The notes beneath the pieces are model-generated. The model saw only the letters and a list, made by a program, of their open reading frames with translations, did not search any database and was not told the origin of the DNA. The translations under genes were made by a program, and so were the position numbers. Shown here one piece after another: positions 25,231 to 33,344 of a stretch of 35,807 nt of DNA (its first letter is position 1; every line of letters begins with the position of its first letter). Origin of the DNA: an uncultured Lachnospiraceae bacterium (lineage in GTDB: Bacteria > Bacillota > Clostridia > Lachnospirales > Lachnospiraceae); contig CADAKW010000016.1 in assembly GCA_902788645.1 (NCBI GenBank), positions 1 through 35,807 on the forward strand. The letters run 5' to 3'.

Positions 25231-25713
25231 TCATTTCAATTCTTTGCTCCATCGTTGTTTCTTAACATTTATTGGATATTTATTTTTTTCAGGGAAAAAT
25301 GAAAGCTGATGCGGAATAACCTCTCTCCGTCTACTAGGAGTATCCCAGTCAGATCCACCCACGTTAGTTTCTTCGCATTTCCAACCAGACGCTCTTAGGC
25401 TCGTCCCTGTTTCTGTTTCCAAAATGTATGTGATAATTTTTCTGTACCCTAGTTCTTTTGATATTCTCGCCGCTTTGCCGTATAAAAAGCTGCATACATC
25501 TTTCTCACCATTTGTACACAAGCGCAACACTTCAAGCGTATATCCATCATCCAATACCCTGGATATCGGTCTTCCCACTTGCACAATGCCGACAATCTTT
25601 CCATCTTTTTCGGCGGCAATTCGGAATTTGTCTCTGTGTGCAGCTTGGTGATGACGATGATATTGGTTTATATATGCCTGAGCATCTTTCAACTCTATTG
25701 GAACTGCTCTCAT
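25231..25713 (-). CDS. XF1762-like / GNAT-type phage protein
   Basis: 160 residues starting MRAVPIELKDAQAYINQY at ATG 25713, 11 nt from AGGAGG; an upstream TTG frame starts inside the methyltransferase gene. The fold looks like an acetyltransferase: HRHHQAAHRDKFRIA and IVQVGRPISRVLDDG, then LGYRKIITYI and a T-ETGTSLRASGWK motif typical of acyl-CoA binding. Common beside phage DNA methyltransferases; substrate unknown. Confidence 0.78.
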   Translation of the reverse strand: MRAVPIELKDAQAYINQYHRHHQAAHRDKFRIAAEKDGKIVGIVQVGRPISRVLDDGYTLEVLRLCTNGEKDVCSFLYGKAARISKELGYRKIITYILETETGTSLRASGWKCEETNVGGSDWDTPSRRREVIPHQLSFFPEKNKYPINVKKQRWSKELK

Positions 25714-25729
25714 ATGTTTTTCAACCTCC

Positions 25730-27442
25730 TCACGCAAATGCTAACTGTCCGTTTTCTTCGGTTTCCATTCTATCTCTTGTGATATTCGGCATCCTCTCCG
25801 CCACACACAGCTCCGGAAGATTGGAGCGTACCATTGCAGCCGGTAATGGTGGGCAAACTGAATTGCCACACCGGCGCACCTGCTCACTTCGAGGGTATGT
25901 ATGTCCCTCAAAGTCGTGGTCGATAATATAATCCTCTGGAAATCCCTGACAGCCATACAGCTCTCGTGGTTCCAGCATCCGAAGTCCGATATCCACAATC
26001 TGATAGTCCACTCCTTGTATCGTCACAAGCCCAAAGCGATCCCTTGAAGTTATTGTATCAAGCGGCTCTGTGACATCCTCAGCAGATCCATTCCCATAAT
26101 ATTTAATCAGGAATGCCCGCACCTCTCCGAAATGCCCATCTCCTGCAGTGATCGTAGGAAGCGGATCAGCAATGTCTCTTCCATAACAGTTTTTATTCAT
26201 CTGTATCAGATTTGCCGTTACGACACTGTTATGATCCCACGCCGTGACCGTTGGCAGCGGATTTTCAACACTGTCACCAGCTCCTTTATATCCACCATCA
26301 TAATATTTATGTAAAAACGATGTCACCAGTCCATACCTGTTCGACCCGTCTACCGTCATGATCGGATCCTCTATGGTCTGCCCTCTCACTTCTCCCTTTG
26401 CGGTCTCCGAATGATACTGGATCAGTGTTGGACTGATAAGACAATGCTCATTCTTGCTCACAATTGTTGTAAGTGGTTCTCGCACATCCTTACTTCTGTC
26501 TTTTGCAAAACCAGTTTGTCCGATCTGTACCATATACGGCTCCACAATTCCATAACCATGCTTCCCTGTAATGGTTGGCATTGGTTCCCGAATATCGTTC
26601 GGCCTACGCTTTCCGCCGTGGTTGCACTGGATAATAAATGGCTCTGGGTTATCCAGAACAAATTTCTTTAATCCCCTTGCGATCCGATCCATTGTTTTTG
26701 GAGCTAAAGGTCGCACAGCGCGGATGCCATATTTCTCCTTGATCTCCTGTGATGTATCAAAGATGGACGGGCACGGACGGCTGAAATCAATCTGCGTATA
26801 TGCTCCAACATATGGCTTTAACAAACCAGCTTTTACCTCTTCGCTATCTCTGGGTGCATGAGTCGGCTCCGGCCATATAATCGGATTGCCATCACAGCGT
26901 GCAATCATAAAAAATCGCTTGCGCATTGTTGGCGCACCATAGTCTGCTGCCACCAGCTCCCGAAATTGTACCTCATACCCCAGATTCTGAAGCTGCTGCA
27001 CAAACTTTTCAAAGGTCTTTCCCTGCTTTGATTTAATCGGATGGTGTCCCCTGTTTAGAGGACCCCACGTCTTAAATTCCTCGACGTTTTCCAACATGAT
27101 TACCCTCGGTCGTACAATCCCCGCCCATCTGCAGGCTACCCATGCCAATCCGCGGATAAATTTATCCTTTGGCTTGCCGCCCTTTGCCTTACTGAAATGT
27201 TTACAGTCTGGCGAGAACCAGGCAAGACCTACCGGATGCCCCTTGCAAGCTTTCACCGGATCCACTTGCCATACATCCTCACAATAATGCTTCGTATGAG
27301 GATGATTAGCTTTATGCATACGAATAGCTTCGGGATCATGATTGATGGCGATATCAACGCTCTTCCCGGTTGCCAGTTCTATGCCGGTGCTGGCACCGCC
27401 TCCGCCAGCAAAGTTGTCCACGATCAATTCTCCATTTATCAT
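25730..27442 (-). CDS. DNA cytosine-5 methyltransferase with repeat-rich target region
   Basis: 570 residues, ATG at 27442 with GGAGGGC. Motif I FAGGGGASTG (11-20), motif IV FSPDC with Cys80 nucleophile (PDC instead of the usual PPC), motif VI ENVEEF (118-123), motif VIII-like TMRKRFFMIA, motif IX EPRELYGCQGFPEDYI and motif X RRCGNSVCPP. Between VIII and IX, about residues 280-500, lie six related blocks of the form P--TIT-----GLV----I, a repetitive target recognition region. It likely protects phage DNA from host restriction. Overlaps the PAPS reductase-like gene by 4 nt. No cognate nuclease is seen. Confidence 0.92.
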   Translation of the reverse strand: MINGELIVDNFAGGGGASTGIELATGKSVDIAINHDPEAIRMHKANHPHTKHYCEDVWQVDPVKACKGHPVGLAWFSPDCKHFSKAKGGKPKDKFIRGLAWVACRWAGIVRPRVIMLENVEEFKTWGPLNRGHHPIKSKQGKTFEKFVQQLQNLGYEVQFRELVAADYGAPTMRKRFFMIARCDGNPIIWPEPTHAPRDSEEVKAGLLKPYVGAYTQIDFSRPCPSIFDTSQEIKEKYGIRAVRPLAPKTMDRIARGLKKFVLDNPEPFIIQCNHGGKRRPNDIREPMPTITGKHGYGIVEPYMVQIGQTGFAKDRSKDVREPLTTIVSKNEHCLISPTLIQYHSETAKGEVRGQTIEDPIMTVDGSNRYGLVTSFLHKYYDGGYKGAGDSVENPLPTVTAWDHNSVVTANLIQMNKNCYGRDIADPLPTITAGDGHFGEVRAFLIKYYGNGSAEDVTEPLDTITSRDRFGLVTIQGVDYQIVDIGLRMLEPRELYGCQGFPEDYIIDHDFEGHTYPRSEQVRRCGNSVCPPLPAAMVRSNLPELCVAERMPNITRDRMETEENGQLAFA

Positions 27443-28542
27443 CTCTCGCCCTCCATATAGTCAAACATACTGATCTGCTGTGCCGGTATATCTTCCCATC
27501 CAACACCAATCCAGTCCAGCACTCTTCCCCAGCCATATTTTTCTCCCGTCTCCGGATCTGTACAGCATTCATACATCCAAAAGTGCCATTCCTTCTCATT
27601 TCTTTCCCGGAGTCTGTCAAAGCGATGAGGTCTCTCCTCCAGATGTATCCCAAAACCACACATACTGCATCCGGTCCGCTGGGCTTTTGTTGTATAAAGA
27701 GTCCCATCCGGTTTTCTCTTTATTTCTCCATAAATTTCCGGCACCGGCACTTCCAGATCTAACGCCAGTTGTAAAATATCCTGCCTCAAAAATGGTGCAA
27801 ACGGTGCGGACCTCATAGTTGTTTTCCCATAATAATTACACCCATGCTCCATAAGAGCCTCTTCCCGCTGTCCTCCCTCGCTTGCCATCATCCCAAGAAA
27901 CGGCCAGCTATTATGTTCTCTCGCCCAGTCATCACACGGCTTTTCTTTAAGGTAATAGCAGCATTTATTACTGACCTGGAACGGTGCTTTCTGATAATGT
28001 GTGCCATATTCTTCATTTACCATCCCGGCGAATAGCCTTAGCCACTTTTGTGGCAACTGCATGCGGCTGTTTGTTGCAAAATGTCCCTGTGCTCCACACT
28101 CTCCTGTGATAATGGCATGGCGCACGGTTTTATTGTTTTCTGTCGGATGCTGGAGCAGATCAATTTTACCGGCTATTCTTTTTGAGATAACCGGGAAGCC
28201 GATGGTATTTAATACTTCCACTTTCGACTTGTAAGATCTGAGCCGTGTCACTCCTAGCTGCTTATGAACAGCTTGTACGCTCTTATCTTCTACACCCGAT
28301 ACCGATATCGCCGGTATTTCATATCCCAGCTTTCGGATAAAAAGAAGTAATGTGATGCTATCCAGCCCACCTACGCTCACATGAGCATTGCAATATCTTT
28401 TGTCCATTTCTGTAATGAACTCACGCACCCGTAATGCAGCTCTTTCCACTTTCACCTCATAAGGGAGATTCTGCTGTGCTGTTAATCTTTGTTTGGCTTC
28501 TTTCTTTCGTTTTCTGTATTCTTCTAAATTTCTATCTTCCAT
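27439..28542 (-). CDS. PAPS reductase-family (PP-loop) protein
   Basis: 367 residues from ATG at 28542 (GGAG 5 nt upstream; a first ATG at 28545 is also possible). A PP-loop-like SVGGLDSITLL (56-66) marks the nucleotide alpha-hydrolase fold. Further features are Cys-rich VSNKCCYYLKEKPCDDWARE, a GKTTMRSAPFAPF segment and CSMCGFGIHLEERPHRFD near the C-terminus, as in phage PAPS reductase-like proteins. Whether it reduces sulfate, activates a base or moves sulfur is not known. Overlap with the methyltransferase hints at joint DNA modification (inference). Confidence 0.8.
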   Translation of the reverse strand: MEDRNLEEYRKRKKEAKQRLTAQQNLPYEVKVERAALRVREFITEMDKRYCNAHVSVGGLDSITLLLFIRKLGYEIPAISVSGVEDKSVQAVHKQLGVTRLRSYKSKVEVLNTIGFPVISKRIAGKIDLLQHPTENNKTVRHAIITGECGAQGHFATNSRMQLPQKWLRLFAGMVNEEYGTHYQKAPFQVSNKCCYYLKEKPCDDWAREHNSWPFLGMMASEGGQREEALMEHGCNYYGKTTMRSAPFAPFLRQDILQLALDLEVPVPEIYGEIKRKPDGTLYTTKAQRTGCSMCGFGIHLEERPHRFDRLRERNEKEWHFWMYECCTDPETGEKYGWGRVLDWIGVGWEDIPAQQISMFDYMEGER

Positions 28543-28703
28543 CATCTCTCCTGTGTCAACAGCCAAAACTGCTGCATATCCAAATCTACTGCCTGCTGCC
28601 GGATATGTTCTATCTCATCTGATATCTTCATAGTTCTGTGTCTCTGGTAACTTTCCATTAACCGCGCAACCAATCCGTTCTCATAACGGCTCATTCTCAA
28701 CAT
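28542..28703 (-). CDS. Small phage hypothetical protein
   Basis: 53 residues from ATG at 28703, 8 nt after GGAG. Helical and charged (EIEHIRQQAVDLDMQQ). Overlaps both neighbours by a few bases, in the same operon. No family recognised. Confidence 0.6.
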   Translation of the reverse strand: MLRMSRYENGLVARLMESYQRHRTMKISDEIEHIRQQAVDLDMQQFWLLTQER

Positions 28704-28962
28704 TTCCCTCACTCCTTTCTGCTGCCCTTGGCAGCGGATATATCGTCCTTGCATATATTTCATTTGCCACTACCTCCGGGTGATGATTTTCGTATGCCAT
28801 CCGCGCTGCATTACTCGCTTCGCAGGCGTGCTGGTATTTGCTCCATAACTTTAATCTGGTCAAATACCTGTTGTCTTCTTTGATCGTTCCGGTATATTCA
28901 CAGTCCGGACGATCACACTGAAAGCAGTCCGGCCATTTACAGCTCGATAATCTGATTCCCAT
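28681..28962 (-). CDS. Small Cys-rich phage protein
   Basis: 93 residues from ATG at 28962, 5 nt after GGTGA; this start follows the stop of the 56-residue gene at 28967 by 4 nt. CKWPDCFQCDRPDC (about residues 8-21) forms a four-Cys zinc site. The rest is helical and Glu/Asn-rich. Unknown function, probably nucleic acid or protein binding. Confidence 0.65.
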   Translation of the reverse strand: MGIRLSSCKWPDCFQCDRPDCEYTGTIKEDNRYLTRLKLWSKYQHACEASNAARMAYENHHPEVVANEIYARTIYPLPRAAERSEGNVENEPL

Positions 28963-28966
28963 ATAG

Positions 28967-29137
28967 TCACCGTTTGACCTTCCGGCTGCCGTCCATATTG
29001 TAGTCAGATCTGCTTTTATAAAAGCTGCACTGTTCCTCACAGCTGCAATAAAGTTTCTTCAATGCTCTGCATCGGCTCTGGATCGGCTTACTGCTCATAC
29101 CGTCATAAGAGATGCAGTCCATTTTGATTTTTGCCAT
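28967..29137 (-). CDS. Small Cys-containing phage protein
   Basis: 56 residues, ATG at 29137 with GAGGAG about 8 nt upstream. MAKIKMDCISYDGMSSKPIQ, then LKKLYCSCEEQCSFYKSR. Four Cys in the C-terminal half suggest a zinc knuckle. It fills the gap between the HNH and 93-residue genes and its strong ribosome site argues that it is real. Confidence 0.7.
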   Translation of the reverse strand: MAKIKMDCISYDGMSSKPIQSRCRALKKLYCSCEEQCSFYKSRSDYNMDGSRKVKR

Positions 29138-29150
29138 CGTCTTTCTCCTC

Positions 29151-29522
29151 TCAATAAAGTCTCCCGCCCATCAACCGGCGGATAATGTTCTCTCTGTCCA
29201 TGGTGCCGTCCGGATTCTTTGGAACCTTTGAAAAATACTTCTCTGCTTTCTTCTTGCTCATGCCGATCCGGTCAGCTACCAGTTCCACTGTCAGCTCTTT
29301 TTCTTCAAATTCAAATACTGTCTCATACTCTTTCTGCAACACACGTTTCAAACGCTTGTCCAGCGCGGGATTCATATGTACCCCTTCCGGAGACATATTG
29401 TGGTGATACGGACACAGCCGGATCAGATTCATTGCAATGTCCGGTCCGCCCTGGGAACGGAACACGATATGATGGCTGTGGCATCCTTCATTGATGCAGC
29501 CGGGGATTTCACATTTAATCAT
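29151..29522 (-). CDS. HNH-type protein
   Basis: 123 residues, ATG at 29522 with AAAGG. Cys4, Cys9, Cys14 with His17-His18, then LIRLCPYHHN (Cys37, His40, His41), an HNH/zinc pattern. C-terminal half (KELTVELVADRIGMSKKKAE) is helical. HNH proteins of this size act in phage packaging or as nucleases; whether the catalytic His set is complete could not be checked. Confidence 0.75.
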   Translation of the reverse strand: MIKCEIPGCINEGCHSHHIVFRSQGGPDIAMNLIRLCPYHHNMSPEGVHMNPALDKRLKRVLQKEYETVFEFEEKELTVELVADRIGMSKKKAEKYFSKVPKNPDGTMDRENIIRRLMGGRLY

Positions 29523-29546
29523 CTTTCTATCCTTTCCGCCCTTCGG

Positions 29547-31019
29547 CTATCTCTTATCATCAATGGTCTTTTCCCACATCTTCGGGTCTCTTTCGCCCTG
29601 CTGCCCTTTTTCCCGTTCCTTGCGCATCCAGTCTGTATAGGCGTGATGCTGTTCCGGTACCACACGGATGGCCTGTCCTGCTGCCACTTTGAGAAGCTTG
29701 TCGATCAGGTCAGCATTCTTTGCGTTTTGGTACTCTCGCTCTGCTGCCGACTGGAACCGGCAGAGGTTAAATCCTCCGGCAAGATACCCGCTGGCCGCAT
29801 GGATCTCCAGATTATAATTCCCCCGGAGATGGGACAGGGCGATTCTGGAAATATGCAGGATTGCACGGTTCTGGGTGGTGTTTACCACCTCGCCGTGATG
29901 GACGGCAGTATAAGTCCGTCCCTTAAACATCGTCTCCAGTACGATAGAGTAGGAAGCACTCCCCTTTTTCAAAGACCCTTTCCATTCCATATCAATATAT
30001 ATTTTGACCGGTTTCAAATTGCTGTCCGCTTTAGCATTTGCTTTATCGGACGCCGTTTTTGTCTCCATGGTTTTCACCTCTTTTTTCTTTAATCTCGAAT
30101 ATATGTAAAATCCTCCCGTCAGGTCAGATATGTATGTCTTGGAATCAATATACCGACAGGAGCCCTGAAAAATCTTCTCCATCATCGGACCCATATCGTC
30201 CCCGGCAAGAACCAGGTCTCGCATCTTTCTCCTGGTGAGCTTGGTCACATTCTCCCGGACGATCGGTTTCTTGAGATTCCGGGAATGCTGGATCAGATGT
30301 CTTCCGTTTGATTCCAACTTGCAGATATATCGGGCAAAGCCCTCCAGTCCAAAGTCATCGTCTGGATCAGCATATTTGCTTTCCACTCTGCCTTTTGTCC
30401 ATTTACTCTCTGCCACGTCCCTGTCCATGGCAGACATGATCAGATGGTGGTGGATCCGCACCTTATTGGTGGGTCCATCCACATACTCGATCACATATAT
30501 ATATTTCAACGGCGTCATCCCCTGCTTTCTTCGATAACGGCCGATGGCTGCTAAATAATTCTTGATATCTTTCCGGGCACGGTCCAGAGACGGATACTCT
30601 CCATCCTTATATGTCAGGGTGACGATCAGGTCACCGGCACGGAAATTGGTGTTGATGATCCGGATGTATTTCTTCTGACGGTTCTTCTGGTTGAGACGTT
30701 TCTGTGCCTCCCGGCTGGTCCGGTACTTCTCTGCCCTTGGTACATCCTTCCGGTTTAAGTAGACAGGATAAATATTGCTCTCCACATAGTCTCCGGAGAT
30801 GATCCTCTGCAGCATGATCCGGCAGGATGCCAATGCCTTCATCCGGCGGTCCACCCTCTCCGCCTCGGACTCCTCCCCCAGTACGGAGCTGTCATAACAA
30901 TCCTCTATATTTAACTGCCCGTCTCTGCTGACCGGCAGGGGACTTATTTTCCATTCCTTCCCGTACACATCCTCAAAGTCATACTGATGGTACGTCTGCT
31001 TTTTCTTCATACGGCTCAT
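29547..31019 (-). CDS. Rep protein: HUH endonuclease fused to an RNase H-like domain
   Basis: 490 residues, ATG at 31019 with GAGG. Residues 120-250 resemble replication-associated HUH endonucleases (ORF2/G2P type): GDLIVTLTYKD (129-139), YIYVIEYVDG and RIHHHLIM with His190-His192, plus a Tyr231 in FARYICK as nucleophile candidate. Residues 318-490 look like an RNase H fold (VKIYIDMEWKGS, then NTTQNRAILHIS and LEIHAASGYLAGG), but the Glu and the last Asp of the catalytic set are replaced by Ile and Ala, so this part is probably inactive. A GAGGTG site lies 6 nt before Met318, so a separate 173-residue C-terminal protein may also be made. It should nick the phage origin for rolling-circle type replication. 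Confidence 0.8.
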   Translation of the reverse strand: MSRMKKKQTYHQYDFEDVYGKEWKISPLPVSRDGQLNIEDCYDSSVLGEESEAERVDRRMKALASCRIMLQRIISGDYVESNIYPVYLNRKDVPRAEKYRTSREAQKRLNQKNRQKKYIRIINTNFRAGDLIVTLTYKDGEYPSLDRARKDIKNYLAAIGRYRRKQGMTPLKYIYVIEYVDGPTNKVRIHHHLIMSAMDRDVAESKWTKGRVESKYADPDDDFGLEGFARYICKLESNGRHLIQHSRNLKKPIVRENVTKLTRRKMRDLVLAGDDMGPMMEKIFQGSCRYIDSKTYISDLTGGFYIYSRLKKKEVKTMETKTASDKANAKADSNLKPVKIYIDMEWKGSLKKGSASYSIVLETMFKGRTYTAVHHGEVVNTTQNRAILHISRIALSHLRGNYNLEIHAASGYLAGGFNLCRFQSAAEREYQNAKNADLIDKLLKVAAGQAIRVVPEQHHAYTDWMRKEREKGQQGERDPKMWEKTIDDKR

Positions 31020-31063
31020 AAGAATCCTCTGTGCTTCGTTTTATAATACTCATTACAAGGTCG

Positions 31064-31085
31064 CCAAAGGGCTTATAACCCTTGG
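31064..31085. repeat. Inverted repeat upstream of the rep gene
   Basis: CCAA-A-GGG (31064-31071) and CCCTTGG (31079-31085) pair with one bulge around a 7-nt loop. It lies in the 114-nt gap before rep and may be a regulatory or origin-type hairpin; there is no T run, so it is not a clear terminator. Confidence 0.4.
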
Positions 31086-31133
31086 CTTTCCTTGACTTTT
31101 CAACGCCTATGCCGTATGATTAAGTTGTTGGTG

Positions 31134-31472
31134 TCATACGACATTTTCCGAGGGCGGCTCTGCGATAGCTGCTCTCTTTTTTCTTGCCCTCTGCCGGACG
31201 TGCTGCAGGCTCTCCTCGTCCCGATATGACAAGATGATATCCTGCTCTGGGCGGCGGTACTCCTGCCGGAGCTGACCGTCAGGTAATGTATAATAATCAA
31301 AACAGATCTGTCCTTTGTCTACCGTGCCAATGTACTCCAGCTCCGGTGGGACGTATGGGCGTACCGATGGGACGTCTTCCGCATCCACCCTCTGCTGCCA
31401 CTCCAGAGGCAGCTTGTCCGCCTGCTCTGCCGGTTTAGTGCCGGCAGCGTAAAACAATCTGAAATCCTCCAT
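31134..31472 (-). CDS. Hypothetical phage early protein
   Basis: 112 residues from ATG at 31472, overlapping the stop of the upstream gene at ATGATG (translational coupling; AGGAGG is close by). Residues VPPELEYIGTVDKGQICF are typical of small phage proteins. Followed by a basic tail (RQRARKKRAA). No function known. Confidence 0.6.
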   Translation of the reverse strand: MEDFRLFYAAGTKPAEQADKLPLEWQQRVDAEDVPSVRPYVPPELEYIGTVDKGQICFDYYTLPDGQLRQEYRRPEQDIILSYRDEESLQHVRQRARKKRAAIAEPPSENVV

Positions 31473-31678
31473 CATCCCTCCTGCGGAAGCTGGATCTGCA
31501 GAATGGCCGCAATCCTTGCCAACTTCGACTTCTCGTCACTTCCATCCACTACTACTTTGGCAACCGCCTCAATCAGATACTCCTTGCACTGCAGGGTGCT
31601 GTAATACTCGGTATCCACTTTCACTGCTTTCTTTCCTGTCGTTCTCTCCGCTTTACTATTTCTCAATAAATTCATCAT
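31472..31678 (-). CDS. Hypothetical phage early protein
   Basis: 68 residues, starting MMNLLRNSKAER, ATG at 31678 with an AAAGGA site. Basic N-terminus, helical C-terminus (KLARIAAILQIQL). Function unknown. Confidence 0.55.
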   Translation of the reverse strand: MMNLLRNSKAERTTGKKAVKVDTEYYSTLQCKEYLIEAVAKVVVDGSDEKSKLARIAAILQIQLPQEG

Positions 31679-31718
31679 TTTTTCCTTTCTTTGATCAAAC
31701 TTTCATTTCCTGTCAGTC

Positions 31719-32279
31719 TTAAATATCAAGACCTGTCTTTTCCTTCATCCGGCAATAATAAAACTCCACATCGTGTCCCTCCGGATCCAGGTTGACTTTT
31801 ATGTATTCATTGACGATATACGCCATGATCAGATCGGAACGGCCTGTCCCTTTACCATTTGTTGCAAAACCGAAATACTCGTTCAGGACCATAAACATCA
31901 CAGCACCGGAAGATATAAAATATTCATCCCTGACGCTGGCATATATGGTCTCTGTCAGATTTCCTGCTCTTGGTTTGATCTGTGCGTTTCGGATTCTTTC
32001 CTGCAGTTTTCCGGCATAAAACTCCAGATTAAATCTGGTTGCCTCCTGGTCAAACTTCAACGCTTCCCGGTTGATCTGCTCCACCATCCTCATAAGTCGT
32101 TTATCCCGGAATCCAAACTGATCATAAAGAACATTGATGATAATGCAGGCTGCCAATGTCCTTCCGTCTATCCTGCCCTGCTCTGCTGCCCTTCTGGCTT
32201 CTCCGTCCGGTGCCTTTCGGTGTTCCGCTTTCCGGCGTTCCTTTCTCTCCCGGCGGATCGCTGCTCTCTTTGCACTCAT
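31719..32279 (-). CDS. Hypothetical protein with basic head
   Basis: 186 residues from ATG at 32279, with AAGGAAAAGG. Very basic N-terminus (AAIRRERKERRKAEHRK) then helices and YDQFGFRDKRL, VFMVLNEYFGFATNGKG. No family recognised. It overlaps the upstream gene by 4 nt. A DNA-binding role is plausible from charge only. Confidence 0.6.
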   Translation of the reverse strand: MSAKRAAIRRERKERRKAEHRKAPDGEARRAAEQGRIDGRTLAACIIINVLYDQFGFRDKRLMRMVEQINREALKFDQEATRFNLEFYAGKLQERIRNAQIKPRAGNLTETIYASVRDEYFISSGAVMFMVLNEYFGFATNGKGTGRSDLIMAYIVNEYIKVNLDPEGHDVEFYYCRMKEKTGLDI

Positions 32280-32647
32280 TTCCTTTTCCTTTCCTGCCAA
32301 TCATCTAAAATAAACCATTTATCTTTGGTGATATGACAAATCATGAGAGGCTGCCCCTCTGCCCGATGTTTTATGATCCGTACTGCCCGTCCTCTTACTG
32401 ATTCCCAGTTTGATGCATCTGTCACATCCATTATTTTCATAATTTTACATATCCCTCTTTCTCGACCTGCAAAAGTATTTGAACCAATGAATCCCCATCC
32501 AATGGGATAAGTAATAATTGTTTTGAAATCCTCCTCATCCAGCTTTCCCTCAAAACACAATCTAAGTTCCAGCTCTCGTTGGTCGTTAAACTTAATGAAG
32601 GCTTCTGTGATCACTGCGTTGCAAAATTCAATGTCATTTTTTGCCAT
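32276..32647 (-). CDS. Hypothetical phage protein
   Basis: 123 residues from ATG at 32647, with AAAGGG 8 nt upstream; an upstream ATG has no ribosome site. MAKNDIEFCNAVITEAF, then PIGWGFIGSNTFAGRERG and a beta-rich C-terminus (KDKWFILDDWQ). Unknown function. Confidence 0.6.
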   Translation of the reverse strand: MAKNDIEFCNAVITEAFIKFNDQRELELRLCFEGKLDEEDFKTIITYPIGWGFIGSNTFAGRERGICKIMKIMDVTDASNWESVRGRAVRIIKHRAEGQPLMICHITKDKWFILDDWQERKRK

Positions 32648-32671
32648 ATCTCTTTCCCTTTCCTGCTTGTC

Positions 32672-32785
32672 CGGCAGGCACAGCGGAGGGCGCATCTAAT
32701 ATGTTTGTAGAACATTCTGTTTGGGGTAATCTGTAATTATTACTATAGGAGAAGGATTCCGATACGCCCCCTGCTATGCCTGCCG
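32672..32785. repeat. Long imperfect inverted repeat (22-bp arms, 70-bp loop)
   Basis: Arms 32672-32693 and 32764-32785 are complementary at 18 of 22 positions, with a perfect core CGGCAGGCA/TGCCTGCCG. The loop contains an AT-rich region with a short GTAAT/ATTAC inverted repeat and no gene. This is the only sizeable non-coding gap in the early region, upstream of the rep operon. Candidate replication origin, regulatory RNA or small palindromic mobile element. Confidence 0.6.
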
Positions 32786-32792
32786 CTCGCCT

Positions 32793-32990
32793 TTATGCTG
32801 TTGTCTTTTTACCTGACGGTGTGACTCTGGTATATCCAAGCCCCTCCATCATTGCGTCTGCCAACTGTTCCGAAAAGTTCTTCCGGATAAGGTTCTGTTC
32901 CTCCTGGGGCAGATCTTCCACGTTGACATATTTACCATCCCGTGGGATAAAAAAACGGTTCTTTACCTCTGGTTTTGCTTTTTTTGCCAT
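32793..32990 (-). CDS. Small hypothetical phage protein
   Basis: 65 residues starting MAKKAKPEVKNRFFIP. Start 32990 chosen at 10 nt from GGAG; an ATG at 32996 is 4 nt from it and also possible. Basic N-terminus, then KYVNVEDLPQEEQNLIRKNF. Common in Firmicutes prophages; function unknown. Confidence 0.65.
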   Translation of the reverse strand: MAKKAKPEVKNRFFIPRDGKYVNVEDLPQEEQNLIRKNFSEQLADAMMEGLGYTRVTPSGKKTTA

Positions 32991-33070
32991 ATTCATCACA
33001 CTCCTTCCCTTTATCCTATGTTGATGGGGTTGTTCGGGTGTTTGACTTCCCTGCGTCCACTAAAACATTC

Positions 33071-33190
33071 TCACAGTATTCCTAACAGCCATGCTATCGC
33101 CATCCCTATAAAACTCCCTACAATCCCGCAGGTAATTCCAATCGCAATCTCTTCGGAATACATCCTTAAAAAATCCAATAATCTTTCCAT
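33071..33190 (-). CDS. Small single-helix membrane protein
   Basis: 39 residues from ATG at 33190, 9 nt from GGAGGG. MERLLDFLRMYSEEI, then one membrane helix (AIGITCGIVGSFIGMAIAWL). Its leader (33187-33242) is nearly identical to that of the gene at 33708-33896. Could act in lysis, immunity or exclusion; unknown. Confidence 0.55.
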   Translation of the reverse strand: MERLLDFLRMYSEEIAIGITCGIVGSFIGMAIAWLLGIL

Positions 33191-33242
33191 CTCTTCTATC
33201 CCTCCTTTCATTACCGTTCTAATCCGGATACTGAACCAGCAT
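33187..33242. repeat. 56-bp direct repeat, copy 1
   Basis: Identical at 52 of 56 positions with 33893-33948. Covers the ribosome site and first codon of a minus-strand small membrane protein gene. It also contains a short frame ML-VQYPD-stop. Confidence 0.85.
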
Positions 33243-33264
33243 ATTGGTAATCTATTCTTCATCC

Positions 33265-33293
33265 TTGCCTTGTCTGAAGCTTTACTTTATAAT
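33265..33293 (+). promoter_or_regulatory. Promoter of the DUF2513 gene
   Basis: TTGCCT (33265-33270), 17-nt spacer and TATAAT (33288-33293) on the plus strand, about 50 nt before the DUF2513 start. It lets the gene be expressed independently of the minus-strand early operon. Confidence 0.7.
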
Positions 33294-33344
33294 CAACTTA
33301 TCTGCAATGTATTATTGAAATATCAAAAGAAAGGATGATATATT

